Shown here in pieces: positions 8,508-17,652 of a stretch of DNA of 64,000 nt. The notes beneath the pieces are model-generated. The model saw nothing but the letters and a program-made list of their open reading frames with translations, did no database searches and was not told the DNA's origin. This stretch comes from Lujinxingia sediminis (GTDB lineage Bacteria > Myxococcota_A > Bradymonadia > Bradymonadales > Bradymonadaceae): the NCBI RefSeq assembly GCF_004005565.1, contig NZ_SADD01000001.1, positions 1,178,001 to 1,242,000 on the forward strand, read 5' to 3'. The first letter of the stretch is position 1, and the number at the start of each line of letters is the position of its first letter. A program made the translations under genes and the position numbers.

Positions 8508-9281
8508 ATGGGACTCTTTAATCGGATCGGCACGCTTCTCAAAGCCAACATCAATGACCTGATCAGCCGCGCCGAGGATCCGGAGAAGATCCTCAATCAG
8601 CTCATTCTCGACATGAAAGAGCAGCTCATTCAGGCCAAGAAGCAGGTCGCGGTGACCATCGCCGACGAAAAGCGACTCAAGAAGCAGCTCGACAATGAGC
8701 TGCAGCAGGCCCGTGATTGGGAGAAGAAAGCGATGATGGCCGTGCGTGCCGGTCGCGATGATCTGGCCCGTGAGGCGCTCTCGCGCAAGAAAGAGCATGA
8801 CGACCTCAGCTCCGAGTTCCAGAAGCAGTGGGAGGCCCAGAAGGCTGCGGCCGACAAACTTCGCGACTCGCTGCGCCAGCTCAACTCCAAGATCGAAGAA
8901 GCCAGCCGCAAGAAGAACCTGCTCATCGCACGTAAGAAGCGCGCCGAGGCTCAGAAGACCATCCAGGAGACGATGTCCGGCCTGAGCGACACCTCGGCCT
9001 TCGATGCCTTCGATCGCATGAGCGGCAAGATCGAGCAGATGGAAGCCGAAGCCGAAGCCAGCGCCGAGCTCGCCGAAGGTTTCAGTGGCGACGATCTGGC
9101 TGCCAAGTTCGACGCGCTGGAAGATGACCACGGGGCCGATGAAGCCCTGATGGCGCTCAAGGCGAAGATGGGCATGGGGGCGGAGAAGAAAGAAACTCAG
9201 TTCGACTTCGAGGAGGAAGAGGCCGAAGAGAAAGAGACGGTCTCCGCCAAGCGCGGCACCTGGGATAGCGACGAGTTCTAA
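8508..9281 (+). CDS. pspA: PspA/IM30 family membrane-stress protein
   Basis: A 257-residue coiled-coil protein of the PspA/Vipp1 (ESCRT-III-like) family. It begins with the amphipathic membrane-binding helix and family signature (GLFNRIGTLLKANIND...), then AEDPEKILNQLI, and then long charged helices with the conserved KEQLIQAKKQVA. The tail is acidic and ends in GTWDSDEF. Members bind stressed inner membrane and polymerise to limit proton leakage. A GGAGAG site precedes the ATG. Its partner upstream is the YbjN-like gene. No pspBC or pspF homologue is adjacent, so regulation must differ from the enterobacterial system. Confidence 0.92.
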   Translation: MGLFNRIGTLLKANINDLISRAEDPEKILNQLILDMKEQLIQAKKQVAVTIADEKRLKKQLDNELQQARDWEKKAMMAVRAGRDDLAREALSRKKEHDDLSSEFQKQWEAQKAAADKLRDSLRQLNSKIEEASRKKNLLIARKKRAEAQKTIQETMSGLSDTSAFDAFDRMSGKIEQMEAEAEASAELAEGFSGDDLAAKFDALEDDHGADEALMALKAKMGMGAEKKETQFDFEEEEAEEKETVSAKRGTWDSDEF

Positions 9282-9283
9282 GT

Positions 9284-9366
9284 CGCAGCGCGTCAGCGCT
9301 GCGTCAGACGTACGATGGTCTGCGACGCTGCGGCCGAGCGCGCCCGATGGGCGTCCTCGGCCGCAG
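9284..9366 (+). repeat. Hairpin cluster between pspA and nucleotidyltransferase gene
   Basis: Three inverted repeats follow one another. CGCAGCGC/GCGCTGCG lies at about 9284-9303 with a 4-base loop. A weaker one, around GTCAGAC/GGTCTGCGAC, lies at about 9303-9325. A perfect 11-base pair CTGCGGCCGAG (9328-9338) and CTCGGCCGCAG (9356-9366) encloses a further GCGCCC/GGGCGT stem. No T-run follows, so this is not a typical intrinsic terminator. It sits just upstream of the ribosome site of the next gene. Confidence 0.6.
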
Positions 9367-9392
9367 CGCGTTGTGCTTTACGGAGGTGAAGG

Positions 9393-10457
9393 TTGAGTCA
9401 GCACGATTCAGTGACGTCCACAACAGGGAGGCAGGCCCCCGCACCGGTGGGAGGTGTGCTCTGCGCGGGCTACGGCTCACGCCTTGCACCTCTGACCGAT
9501 GTGTTGCCCAAGCCCCTGATGCCCTTTTTGAACACCCCCATGGTCGCCTACGCGCTCAACCATCTGGTCGGGGCGGGGGTGGAGCAGGTGGGGATTAACC
9601 TGCATCATTTGCCCGATGCGATTCCGCCCGTCGTCGACCGTCTCTGCGCGAACTTCGGGATTCGTCCGCGTTATGTACGCGAATGGGAGATTCTGGGGAC
9701 GGCCGGCGGGGTGCGCGGTATCTGGCAGGGACTCGGAGAGACGGAGACGACTCTGATCGTGCTCAATGGTGACAGCATCATGAACATCGATCTGGCTGCA
9801 CAGCTTCAGGCGCATCGCCGGAGTGGGGCGCTGGCCTCGATGGTGGTGCGCCCCCGCGCCAGCGACCAGCCGGGCCGCGTCTGGCTAAATGAGGCCGGTG
9901 AGTTGCGCGGCCTGCGCAATGCGCGCCACCCGAATGCAGCGTCGGAGTCACTCCGAGAGTACGACTTTACCGGCGTGCATTTTCTGGAGCCGGAACTTTT
10001 GCGCACCATCCCCCTCGAAGAGGGGTGCATGGTGGGTGATGTCTACATCCCGATGTTGGAGCGTGGCGAACGCATCAACGCGCTGATCAACGATGACTTC
10101 TGGGCGGCGCTGGACAATCCGCGTCTCTTCTTCGAGACAACCCGGCGCGTACTTCGCGAACCGGGGCTTTTTGCCCAGGCGCCGCTTCCGAAAGCCCTGG
10201 GGGAGTCGCTCTACATCTACAATCAGGAAACCATCGACGGTAAGGCCCAGCTGGCCGGTCCGGTGCTCGCTGGCATGCACACGAGCATCGAGTCGGGTGC
10301 CCGGGTGGGGCCAGAGGTGGTGCTCGACGGCGTTGAGGTCAGCAGCGGGGCGCGGATCTCACGGTCGATCCTGTACGGTATGGGGCGGATAGAAGGGGAG
10401 TGGGAGCGGGTGATGGCAGTGGCCGGAAAGGTCGTGAGTTTTTCACTCGACGACTGA
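9393..10457 (+). CDS. NDP-sugar nucleotidyltransferase (NTP_transferase family)
   Basis: A 354-residue protein with the sugar nucleotidyltransferase signature GAGSGTRL-type loop, here VLCAGYGSRLAPLT at about residues 22-35, then KPLMPFLNTPMV. These bind the NTP and sugar phosphate. The metal/nucleotide motif appears as LIVLNGDSIMNID. The C-terminal region (LAGPVLAGMHTSIESGARVGPEVVLDG...) has the hexapeptide-repeat left-handed beta-helix pattern. It probably makes a UDP- or GDP-sugar (mannose-1-phosphate guanylyltransferase or glucose-1-phosphate transferase-like); the sugar cannot be named. The start is a TTG preceded by GGAGG at a 6-base spacing. Confidence 0.88.
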   Translation: MSQHDSVTSTTGRQAPAPVGGVLCAGYGSRLAPLTDVLPKPLMPFLNTPMVAYALNHLVGAGVEQVGINLHHLPDAIPPVVDRLCANFGIRPRYVREWEILGTAGGVRGIWQGLGETETTLIVLNGDSIMNIDLAAQLQAHRRSGALASMVVRPRASDQPGRVWLNEAGELRGLRNARHPNAASESLREYDFTGVHFLEPELLRTIPLEEGCMVGDVYIPMLERGERINALINDDFWAALDNPRLFFETTRRVLREPGLFAQAPLPKALGESLYIYNQETIDGKAQLAGPVLAGMHTSIESGARVGPEVVLDGVEVSSGARISRSILYGMGRIEGEWERVMAVAGKVVSFSLDD

Positions 10458-10469
10458 CGATGACACGGA

Positions 10470-10500
10470 GAGCGGGGCGCCTGGACGCCCCGCTCGTTTT
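10470..10500. terminator. Hairpin terminator shared by convergent genes
   Basis: AGCGGGGCG (10471-10479) pairs with CGCCCCGCT (10486-10494) and is followed by CGTTTT. It lies between the nucleotidyltransferase gene and the convergent sbcC, and fits the plus-strand gene best. Confidence 0.65.
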
Positions 10501-10527
10501 CTACCGTCGGTGAGCACCTCGTTGTGC

Positions 10528-13500
10528 TCAGCCCATCAGGCCCGCGTCGGGTCGCTCAATGCAGAGGCTGGAGCGGCCATTCCCCTCCGGGGTAACTCGA
10601 ACGCGGTATTCCACGCTTTCTTTTAACCCCTCGACGTGGCTGATGAGCCCGATCTGGCGGTTGCTACGCGATTGCAGCGCGTTGAGTACGCCGATCGCCA
10701 CCTGCAACGACCCCTGGTCCAGGGTGCCAAAGCCCTCGTCGAGCAGGAGCGTCTCCAGCGGCATATGAACCTGGCGAAGATCGGCCAGCGCCATCGCCAG
10801 GGCCAGCGAGAGCAAGAAGGACTCTCCGCCGGAGAGGGTTGTGACCGGGCGTACGCTGTTGGCGCGGTTTCGATCAAGAATCTCAAAGTCGAGTTTGGGA
10901 AGCCCATGTTCATCGCGACGAATCTGGAGCGCGTAGCGTGGTGCCAGATCCTGAAGATGCCGGTTGGCGTAGACCGCGATGTTCTGCAGATGAAAGCTCA
11001 GGGCGTGGCGCTCAAAGGCTTTACCCTCGCCCTCGCCAATGAGCCTGTGAATGGTTTTCCAGTGGCCGTAGGTTCGGTTGAGCTCGTCGAGTTTTTTGCG
11101 TCCTTCGAACAGGCTTTCGCGCTTTTGATCGTCGGCGCTCAGGCGCTCTTTGAGGGTCGCGACCTTTCCGGTCGCATCGCGAAGTTGCGCCTCACAGGCA
11201 TCAAAACGAGCTTCCATCGCATCGAGATCCTGAACCTCCTCGAGGGTTTCGGGACGCTTGTTTTGAAGTTGTTGCAGCGCATCGTCGGATGTCTTCAAAA
11301 GCTCTTCGGAGGTGACTTTCTCCTGACGAAGGGCATCCCGCAGCGCCATGAGGCGCTCGCGCTCCTCGGGGCCGAGCAGGGCGGCTTGCAGCGCATCAAG
11401 CGTCGCGACGGGAAGCGTCTCCAACATGGTAGTGAGCCTCAGGAGCGTTGTTTGATGGTTCCTGGCGGCATCTTCGAGCTCTGCCGAGTGAGACTTGATG
11501 CTTTGGTTGAGGTTTTTGAGGTGTTCTTCGGCGCTTTCCAGCGTCTTACGCGCATCCTCATAGGCCTGAAGCGAGGCATTTGCCTGCTTCTGGAGGTGCG
11601 CTTCGACCTCATCGGCGCTCTTCCCGTCGAAGATGGCCTGACGTTGTTTGCGGAGTTCGTCCAGTTCGGTCTCCCGCTTCTTTAACGCGTTGAAACGCTC
11701 GTGGACGCTTTCGCTCTCGCTGGTATGGCGAGCTTCAATCGAGGCCAGCTCTTTTTCGATGTGCGCACGTCGGGTCTGGAGCTCTTCCAGTTTGCCTTTG
11801 AGCTGGCCTCGGAGGGTACGCTCTTCTTCGAGGTTCGAGACATGCTGATCCAGGGCGTCGATGATTGTGCCGCGATCGTCACCGGCCTGGGTATGAAGTG
11901 GACGGTCCAGGGTGTGCAGCTGATCGGAGAGCGCGCCGAGGCGCACCCGGAGCTTGCGGCGGTCGGCGGCGACCTTTTCTCTGAGTGCGGTGATCTCTTC
12001 GGTAAGACGGGCCTCTTCGGCGGCGGCGTGATCACGTTTCGGCCCGAGCTCGGCGAGCCGTGACTCGACCTGGATGAGCTTCTCGCGCACGGCATTCAGC
12101 AGCGTGTCCGCTTTCTCAAGGTCTTCGAGGCGTTGGATGAGCGACCGAGCTTCGCCTTGCAGCGCCTCACTTCGCTCTTGGAAGTCCCGCGTGAGCGCGA
12201 GCCAGTCGGGGGAGTCCATGAGCGGAGCGTCCAGCACATCGGTGAGGATCGCGCGCAGACTTGAGACATCGTGCTCCAGGCGTTCGTTTAAGTCAGCGGC
12301 GCGCTTTTCAGCGGCGTCGGTTTCTGCCGCCACACGGCTCTGCTCGCTGGCGGCAGCCGTACGTGTTTGTCGCGCTGCCTCAAGCTCTTCTTCGATGCCT
12401 CGCAGCAGCTCGAGGGCGCGTTCCTGGTTGTTGCGAAGGTCTTCGTGGCCAAGAACGGAGCCGGCGTAAGGGTGGGTGGTGCTACCGCAGACCGGGCAGG
12501 GCACCTCGTCTTTGAGTAGTTCCCGGGCGTCAATCAGCCCGAAGAGGCGTTCTGCGAGAACTTTTTGTTCCTCGGCGACCTTGCGGGCGCTCTCTTTTTT
12601 CACGACGAGCTCGCCAGCGTTTCGAGCCTGTTCGGCGGCGTTGTTGAGCGCTTGCTTGAGCGTGTCGTGACTGGCCTCCGCGGCCTTCACCTGGGCGCTG
12701 AGTGCGGCGAGGCTTGATGCGCTTTCGGCGGCCAGGCGAAAGGTGCGGCTGTGGTTCTCGGTGCGACTTATCGCGGCAGTCCAGGCACGGCGCGCTTCGC
12801 TGACGTCGGGTTTATCGCCAAGGATTTTTTTGAGCTCGTCATGCCTCGACTCGTGGGTACGATGCAAAACCTCAAGCTCTCTCTCGGCTTTGCTGATGTG
12901 TTGCTTTAGGTTTTGGGCGCTCTGGTTGAGCTCGTTGAGTGACGCCTTAAACGCAATACCTCTGCGCGTATCCTCCTGGTTGGTGCCACGCTCACTCTGA
13001 AGAGCTACGATCTGAGGACGCATCGCGACGATGGCATCGCTTAGTTCTTCGGACCAGGGGGCGGTAGGTTGATTGGCCTGCAGGCGTTGTTGCTCGGCGT
13101 TAAGAGCATCAAGCGCCCGAGCTTTGCCCTCGCGTAGCTCCCGAGTCTCTTTGAGGCTTCGTTGAGACGTTGCAATCGCCGTGCGCTCAGTCTGGAGGTC
13201 TTGGCGAATCCGCGCGATCTGGGTGTCGAGGTGGCGGGCTTCTTTGAGCGGTCCGGCGCTATCTTTGAGTGCCCGGTCTGCGATGTCGCGCACGTTCTGT
13301 CGTGTGAGCAGCGCCTTTTGATGAAGCTCTACGGCCTCTTCACGTTCGGGGCGTTGCTGACGAAGTTCCGCCAGCTTGACCTGGCGTGCTTCGATGGCGG
13401 CATCCAGCGTGTTGAGGTCGCGGAGCGAGTCGCGGGCGGGCTCGAGTGTTTCGCTCAGGGACAGACGGCTAAGATCGCCGGCGTGGTTTTGAAGCATGAG

Positions 13501-14358
13501 CGCGGCGTCCAACACGCGCTTGTGATGGAGCTGACGCTCGCGTTGCAAAGCGTCGAAAGACCTGTGCCACTGAACGATGTCGCGCGCGGCATCTCGTGCC
13601 CTGGCGGCCTCGGTCTCGGCGAGTTTGGCCAGGGTCAACGCTTCGTCGAGTTCGGTGCGCGCGTTGGCATCAAGGAAGTCCTGAGCGTTGAGTTCGATTT
13701 CGAGGGTCTTCACCCTGTCCCGGGCCTCACGATGCTTCTCGGCGCAGGCGCGGCCGATCTGGCGGAAAAGGTCGACATCGGTGAGTTGTTTGAGCAGCTC
13801 CGCTTTGGCGTCTTCGTTGCCGTGGAGAAATTCGGCGAACTTCCCCTGGGGCAGAATCACGGTGCGCAGAAAGTCGTCGAGCTGCATCGCCCCGAGCACC
13901 TCCTCGAAGGCGGAGCTGTAGTACTTGGCGCGGTTGTCGTCCGCCAGCACGCGGGGATTGGGGTCATCGGGGTCGGTCAAGGCTTCGAGCTTGCGCTGGT
14001 CGCTCTGAATATTGCCCTCGGGTTTGCCGTGGGCGCGGCGTAGCGACCAGGTCGCGCGGAAGTACTCGCGGACGCCGGAGCCGTTGCGTCGGCTGAAGGT
14101 CAGCTCGGCCGCACACTCCCCGGTACCGCTGCTCATGATGTGGTGATTTTTTCGATCCTCATCTCGTCCCTGCTGATCGAGACGAGGTGTGCAGCCGAAG
14201 AGGGCCAGGCAGATGGCGTCGAGGAGTGTGGTCTTGCCAGAACCGGTAGGTCCGTGGATTAGAAAGAGCGGAACACCGCTCAGATCCGGGTCAAAACGCA
14301 GCTCATGGGTGCCGTAGAAGGAGTTCAGGTTTTCAATTTTTAAGCGATGAAGCCTCAT
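10528..14358 (-). CDS. sbcC: Nuclease SbcCD ATPase subunit SbcC
   Basis: A 1276-residue SMC-like ATPase, the partner of SbcD in cleaving DNA hairpins and protein-blocked ends. The N-terminal Walker A is HGPTGSGKTTLLDAI (about residues 34-48). Two very long coiled-coil arms flank a zinc-hook CPVC motif at about residue 617-620, near the middle as expected for Rad50/SbcC dimerisation. The C-terminal ABC signature is TLSGGESFLLSLALA and Walker B is LETLLLDEGFGTLD. The ATG at 14358 has GAAGG 7 bases upstream. It begins 9 bases after sbcD ends, so the two are one operon. Confidence 0.96.
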   Translation of the reverse strand: MRLHRLKIENLNSFYGTHELRFDPDLSGVPLFLIHGPTGSGKTTLLDAICLALFGCTPRLDQQGRDEDRKNHHIMSSGTGECAAELTFSRRNGSGVREYFRATWSLRRAHGKPEGNIQSDQRKLEALTDPDDPNPRVLADDNRAKYYSSAFEEVLGAMQLDDFLRTVILPQGKFAEFLHGNEDAKAELLKQLTDVDLFRQIGRACAEKHREARDRVKTLEIELNAQDFLDANARTELDEALTLAKLAETEAARARDAARDIVQWHRSFDALQRERQLHHKRVLDAALMLQNHAGDLSRLSLSETLEPARDSLRDLNTLDAAIEARQVKLAELRQQRPEREEAVELHQKALLTRQNVRDIADRALKDSAGPLKEARHLDTQIARIRQDLQTERTAIATSQRSLKETRELREGKARALDALNAEQQRLQANQPTAPWSEELSDAIVAMRPQIVALQSERGTNQEDTRRGIAFKASLNELNQSAQNLKQHISKAERELEVLHRTHESRHDELKKILGDKPDVSEARRAWTAAISRTENHSRTFRLAAESASSLAALSAQVKAAEASHDTLKQALNNAAEQARNAGELVVKKESARKVAEEQKVLAERLFGLIDARELLKDEVPCPVCGSTTHPYAGSVLGHEDLRNNQERALELLRGIEEELEAARQTRTAAASEQSRVAAETDAAEKRAADLNERLEHDVSSLRAILTDVLDAPLMDSPDWLALTRDFQERSEALQGEARSLIQRLEDLEKADTLLNAVREKLIQVESRLAELGPKRDHAAAEEARLTEEITALREKVAADRRKLRVRLGALSDQLHTLDRPLHTQAGDDRGTIIDALDQHVSNLEEERTLRGQLKGKLEELQTRRAHIEKELASIEARHTSESESVHERFNALKKRETELDELRKQRQAIFDGKSADEVEAHLQKQANASLQAYEDARKTLESAEEHLKNLNQSIKSHSAELEDAARNHQTTLLRLTTMLETLPVATLDALQAALLGPEERERLMALRDALRQEKVTSEELLKTSDDALQQLQNKRPETLEEVQDLDAMEARFDACEAQLRDATGKVATLKERLSADDQKRESLFEGRKKLDELNRTYGHWKTIHRLIGEGEGKAFERHALSFHLQNIAVYANRHLQDLAPRYALQIRRDEHGLPKLDFEILDRNRANSVRPVTTLSGGESFLLSLALAMALADLRQVHMPLETLLLDEGFGTLDQGSLQVAIGVLNALQSRSNRQIGLISHVEGLKESVEYRVRVTPEGNGRSSLCIERPDAGLMG

Positions 14359-14367
14359 GAATTGCCT

Positions 14368-15669
14368 TCAGGTTTCTTCAAGTAAAACATTAAGAGTTTG
14401 CTGTTCGGGGCTCGCCAACTCGAGGGGCGCGTCGTTGCGGGGCAGGAGGTCTGAGAAGGTCGCCATGATCTCGGACGGTGGCGCCTGATCCTCGTGGGCC
14501 GAGCGGTAGAGTTGCTCAAAGAGATATGCGGGCGTGACCGTCTCCAGGGGGATGAATTCCTGCTCACCAAGAGCGCCGGGTTCGCGATCGATGTTTAAAA
14601 CCTCGCGAAAGGCGATGATGCGGGGGCGCTCTTCGGGACTAAACGTGTCTTCGATGGCCTCGCGGAGCCGCTCCAGGCTTCCAGGGCGCGTGATATCCAC
14701 GAGAGACTCAATCGCAACATAGGGAGGGAGGGGGGCCGTCCAGGTGCGTTTGGTCACGAGCTCTTCGAGAGCCTCGGGGGTGTCGCGGTAGATGATCAGC
14801 GGGCGAAACTCCGGCACTTCGCGTCGTTCAATCACAACCTCCTCGCCGACATCGACCAGGAGCACCTGACGCGGGGTCTGCGCCTCATTGAAACGAATGG
14901 GCACCGGGGTGCCGCTGTACCAGACGCGGCCCCTTTCGACCGCGAAGCCACGGTGGATATGTCCGAGCGCGACGTAGTCGTAGTCCTCGCAGAAGATTGA
15001 GGGGGGCAGGGCGCCCAGAGTGCCGACCTGGTGGAGGTCGGTCTTAAAATCGTCGTCTCGGAGCTTCTGGGCTGCGGGCAGGCAGGTGAGATGGGCGACA
15101 CCGACCAGGGGAAGATCGCCAAAATGCTCACGGGCGCGCCGGGCCAGCTCAGTGTAGAAGTTCTCAAAAGCATCAAAAAAGGCACGCGCCAGATCACGGT
15201 CGACGCCCTCGCCGGCGATTCTTCCGACGCCGAGGCGAGATTCGTGAATGTAGGGCGTGGCGACGACGACGGCCTGCGGGTTGCCCTCCGAGTCGGGGAT
15301 GGGAATCAGGGCGCGATCCCAGGATTCGGGCTCGGAGGAGAGCCCACCGATCACATCGACGGAAAGGGCGCGCAACACCGGTGCCGGCGCATCGAGCTGG
15401 CTTGCGGAGTCATGGTTGCCACCCACCACCACAATCTTCTTGAGCGCAGGGAGGTCCTGGCAGCGGTTGAGGAAGCGGTAGTAGAGCCCCAGGGCGCGCG
15501 CCGGAGCCTGGGCGCTGTCGAAGACGTCTCCGGCGATGATGAGGCATTCGACCTCGGCCTCGCGCATGGCCTCGTAGAGCCAGGCGAGAAATCGCGCCTG
15601 CTCATGCTCCAGGGAGGCTTGCTCAAGTGTGGCCCCCAGATGCCAGTCGGAGGTATGTAAGATACGCAT
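14368..15669 (-). CDS. sbcD: Nuclease SbcCD exonuclease subunit SbcD
   Basis: A 433-residue metallophosphoesterase of the Mre11/SbcD family. Metal-binding motifs appear in order: TSDWHLGATL at residues 6-15, IIAGDVFDSA near 45-54, VVGGNHDSASQ near 80-90, and a later GHIH-containing segment (VALGHIHRGF). Paired with sbcC directly downstream, it forms the ATP-dependent nuclease that opens hairpins and trims ends. The length is typical for the family. The gene is divergent from the Gly-rich lipoprotein gene, with 176 bases between them. Confidence 0.95.
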   Translation of the reverse strand: MRILHTSDWHLGATLEQASLEHEQARFLAWLYEAMREAEVECLIIAGDVFDSAQAPARALGLYYRFLNRCQDLPALKKIVVVGGNHDSASQLDAPAPVLRALSVDVIGGLSSEPESWDRALIPIPDSEGNPQAVVVATPYIHESRLGVGRIAGEGVDRDLARAFFDAFENFYTELARRAREHFGDLPLVGVAHLTCLPAAQKLRDDDFKTDLHQVGTLGALPPSIFCEDYDYVALGHIHRGFAVERGRVWYSGTPVPIRFNEAQTPRQVLLVDVGEEVVIERREVPEFRPLIIYRDTPEALEELVTKRTWTAPLPPYVAIESLVDITRPGSLERLREAIEDTFSPEERPRIIAFREVLNIDREPGALGEQEFIPLETVTPAYLFEQLYRSAHEDQAPPSEIMATFSDLLPRNDAPLELASPEQQTLNVLLEET

Positions 15670-15845
15670 CAGCTCACTCGATTCTTAAGTCATTGCTCGA
15701 TATGCTCAGGGGAGCGTATCGACAGGATGCTATCTCCTACAAGGCGCGCGTGGTGATGTGTAGCGCTGCAATGATCGTAGGAGGTGTAAAATAATGGATG
15801 AAGGGCTCCCGCCTGCAGGGTTGCTCTTTACATAGGGAGGTCGCA

Positions 15846-17537
15846 ATGAGGCATCAACAAGGCAGCGGACACCGGCGCATTCGGAGAGGTTCGGTGGCAG
15901 TAGCGCTGGTCGCATGCGGGCTGTGGATGGGATGCAGCGAGTCGGTCGTCACCGCGGAGTGGGAGGGGGACGTGGGTGCTGACGTCGGGGGAGATCTCGA
16001 CGCGAACGCGCCGGATTCCACCGTGCCCGATCCTCCCGACGGCGACAATCCTGACCCGGGCGATACGACGAACCCGAATGATCCAGATGGCGGTCAGGGA
16101 GACGCCTGCGACGAGGAACATGTCATTCCCAACCCGGGCCGTCAGGGGAGCGAGGCGTGTCGCCCGCAGGCCGGATGGGGCACGCAGGCCTATTTTGTTG
16201 CGACCCACGGCAACGACGCGAATGAGGGCTCGCTGCAACGACCTTTTGGCACCATCGGTGCAGCCGTTGAGGCGGCTTCGACTGACTCGGAGCGCGCCTT
16301 TGTGCTGGTTGAAGTGGGCACCTATGACGAGGTGCTGGAGCTTCGCGAGGGTGTGCATGTGGTGGGCGGCTATGCGTTTGGATGGCTCTACGATCCGAAT
16401 GGGCGCGTGGAGATCTCGGGCGGCCGTCCCTCCGTCATCGGCGAGGACATTGAAGTGACCACTCGCCTGGTGAACCTGCGTGTCCGCGGTCAGGATGCGC
16501 CGGCTGGCGAGTCATCGGTGGCGATGCTTTTGCGAAACAGCCAGGGCGTGGTGCTGGAGAGCACGGTGGTGGAGGCCGGGCGTGGGGGCGCGGGTGTGGA
16601 TGGAGGGGAAGGGGCGATGGGGAGCAATGGTCGAGCGGGAAGTTCCGGGGGCGATGCGCCGCCGCGGCGAGATCTGGCCGGTTTGCGATGCATCAATGAA
16701 GATAACCCACCCTCGCCGGGAGCCGGGGGGACATCGACCTGTGGGGCTCGGGGAGGACGCGGCGGAGATTCCGGATTTAACTACGGGAGTGGCCAACGCG
16801 GCGATTCCGGAAGTTCCGGTGATACGGGGGGCGCAGGCGGGAGCGGCGGTGATAGCCCTCAGGACGGTAGCGTGGGCTCGCGCGGTGGAAATGGCACGCA
16901 GGGGCCGTCAGGAGCAGGGGGTAGCGACGAGGGGCATTTTGATATGAACACGCTTCGATGGGTGGGGCAGAGCGGTGGCCCCGGCGGGCAGGGAGAGGCC
17001 GGCGGCGGTGGCGGTGGCGGTGGTGGTGGCGGCGGCTACCATAATGAAGGGACCTTCGGCGTCTACTGCGATACGTGGGGGGGCGCTGGCGGCGGTGGTG
17101 CCAGCGGAGGATGTCCGGGCACCGGTGGTGAGGGAGGCGGCCCCGGGGGGGCTTCCATTGGCGTGCTGCTTGAGAACGCGCTCTTTATCAGCCGCGCAGC
17201 AAGGATTGTGGGCGGTGTGGGCGGCGTCGGGGGGCAGGGCGGTCTGGGAGGCGCAGGCGGTCTGGGAGGCACCCCTGGCGGCGATGGTGGCAACCGCGAA
17301 CTCGACAGCGGCCTGGGAGGCCGCGGAGGCGCCGGTGGCAATGGTGGTCAAGGGGGAACCGGTGGAGGCGGCGCCGGCGGGCCCTCGTTTGCGATCTATG
17401 CGACGTCCACGGTGACGCTGGCTGACCTGGGTGATGTGGAGGTTTCGGCCGGTCAAGGCGGAGAGGGCGGTGGTCCGGGAAGTGGCGAGTTGAAAGGAGC
17501 CGATGGTCGGAGCGCGGAGTTGGAAGTGGCGCCTTGA
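15846..17537 (+). CDS. Glycine-rich (PGRS-like) lipoprotein with DUF1565-type N-terminal domain
   Basis: A 563-residue exported protein. A basic N-terminus and hydrophobic run end in the lipobox LVAC (Cys24). An Asp/Pro-rich linker (to about 80) is followed by a segment resembling the start of DUF1565/pectate-lyase-like beta-helix domains (YFVATHGNDANEGSLQRPFGT, then VEVGTYDEVLEL and VVGGYAFGW). From about residue 255 on, the sequence is dominated by GG-x and GGxGG repeats, resembling mycobacterial PE_PGRS regions and likely forming a polyglycine/beta-roll structure on the cell surface. AGGGAGG lies five bases before the ATG at 15846, which decides the start. A strong terminator follows. The function is unknown; it is a likely outer-surface protein. 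Confidence 0.8.
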   Translation: MRHQQGSGHRRIRRGSVAVALVACGLWMGCSESVVTAEWEGDVGADVGGDLDANAPDSTVPDPPDGDNPDPGDTTNPNDPDGGQGDACDEEHVIPNPGRQGSEACRPQAGWGTQAYFVATHGNDANEGSLQRPFGTIGAAVEAASTDSERAFVLVEVGTYDEVLELREGVHVVGGYAFGWLYDPNGRVEISGGRPSVIGEDIEVTTRLVNLRVRGQDAPAGESSVAMLLRNSQGVVLESTVVEAGRGGAGVDGGEGAMGSNGRAGSSGGDAPPRRDLAGLRCINEDNPPSPGAGGTSTCGARGGRGGDSGFNYGSGQRGDSGSSGDTGGAGGSGGDSPQDGSVGSRGGNGTQGPSGAGGSDEGHFDMNTLRWVGQSGGPGGQGEAGGGGGGGGGGGGYHNEGTFGVYCDTWGGAGGGGASGGCPGTGGEGGGPGGASIGVLLENALFISRAARIVGGVGGVGGQGGLGGAGGLGGTPGGDGGNRELDSGLGGRGGAGGNGGQGGTGGGGAGGPSFAIYATSTVTLADLGDVEVSAGQGGEGGGPGSGELKGADGRSAELEVAP

Positions 17538-17590
17538 TCTCGGCAAAGGCTCCCCGGTGATCGGCGGCGCGGGCCTCGTTGCCAGAGATG

Positions 17591-17620
17591 AAAAGGGCTC
17601 CCGAGTGGGAGCCCTTTTTT
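17591..17620. terminator. Intrinsic terminator
   Basis: A 12-base-pair stem, AAAAGGGCTCCC (17591-17602) with GGGAGCCCTTTT (17607-17618), has a four-base loop and is followed by more Ts. It ends the Gly-rich gene. The leading A-run lets it also act on the convergent pspA-like gene. Confidence 0.85.
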
Positions 17621-17652
17621 GTGCAGAGGTTCTTGCAGAATGCGGCTGTCGC

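Noticed and set aside
15734-15783. CTCCTAC...GTAGGAG inverted repeat upstream of the Gly-rich lipoprotein gene
   Set aside because: Only seven bases match over a 36-base gap, and one arm is a Shine-Dalgarno-like sequence. Chance is likely.
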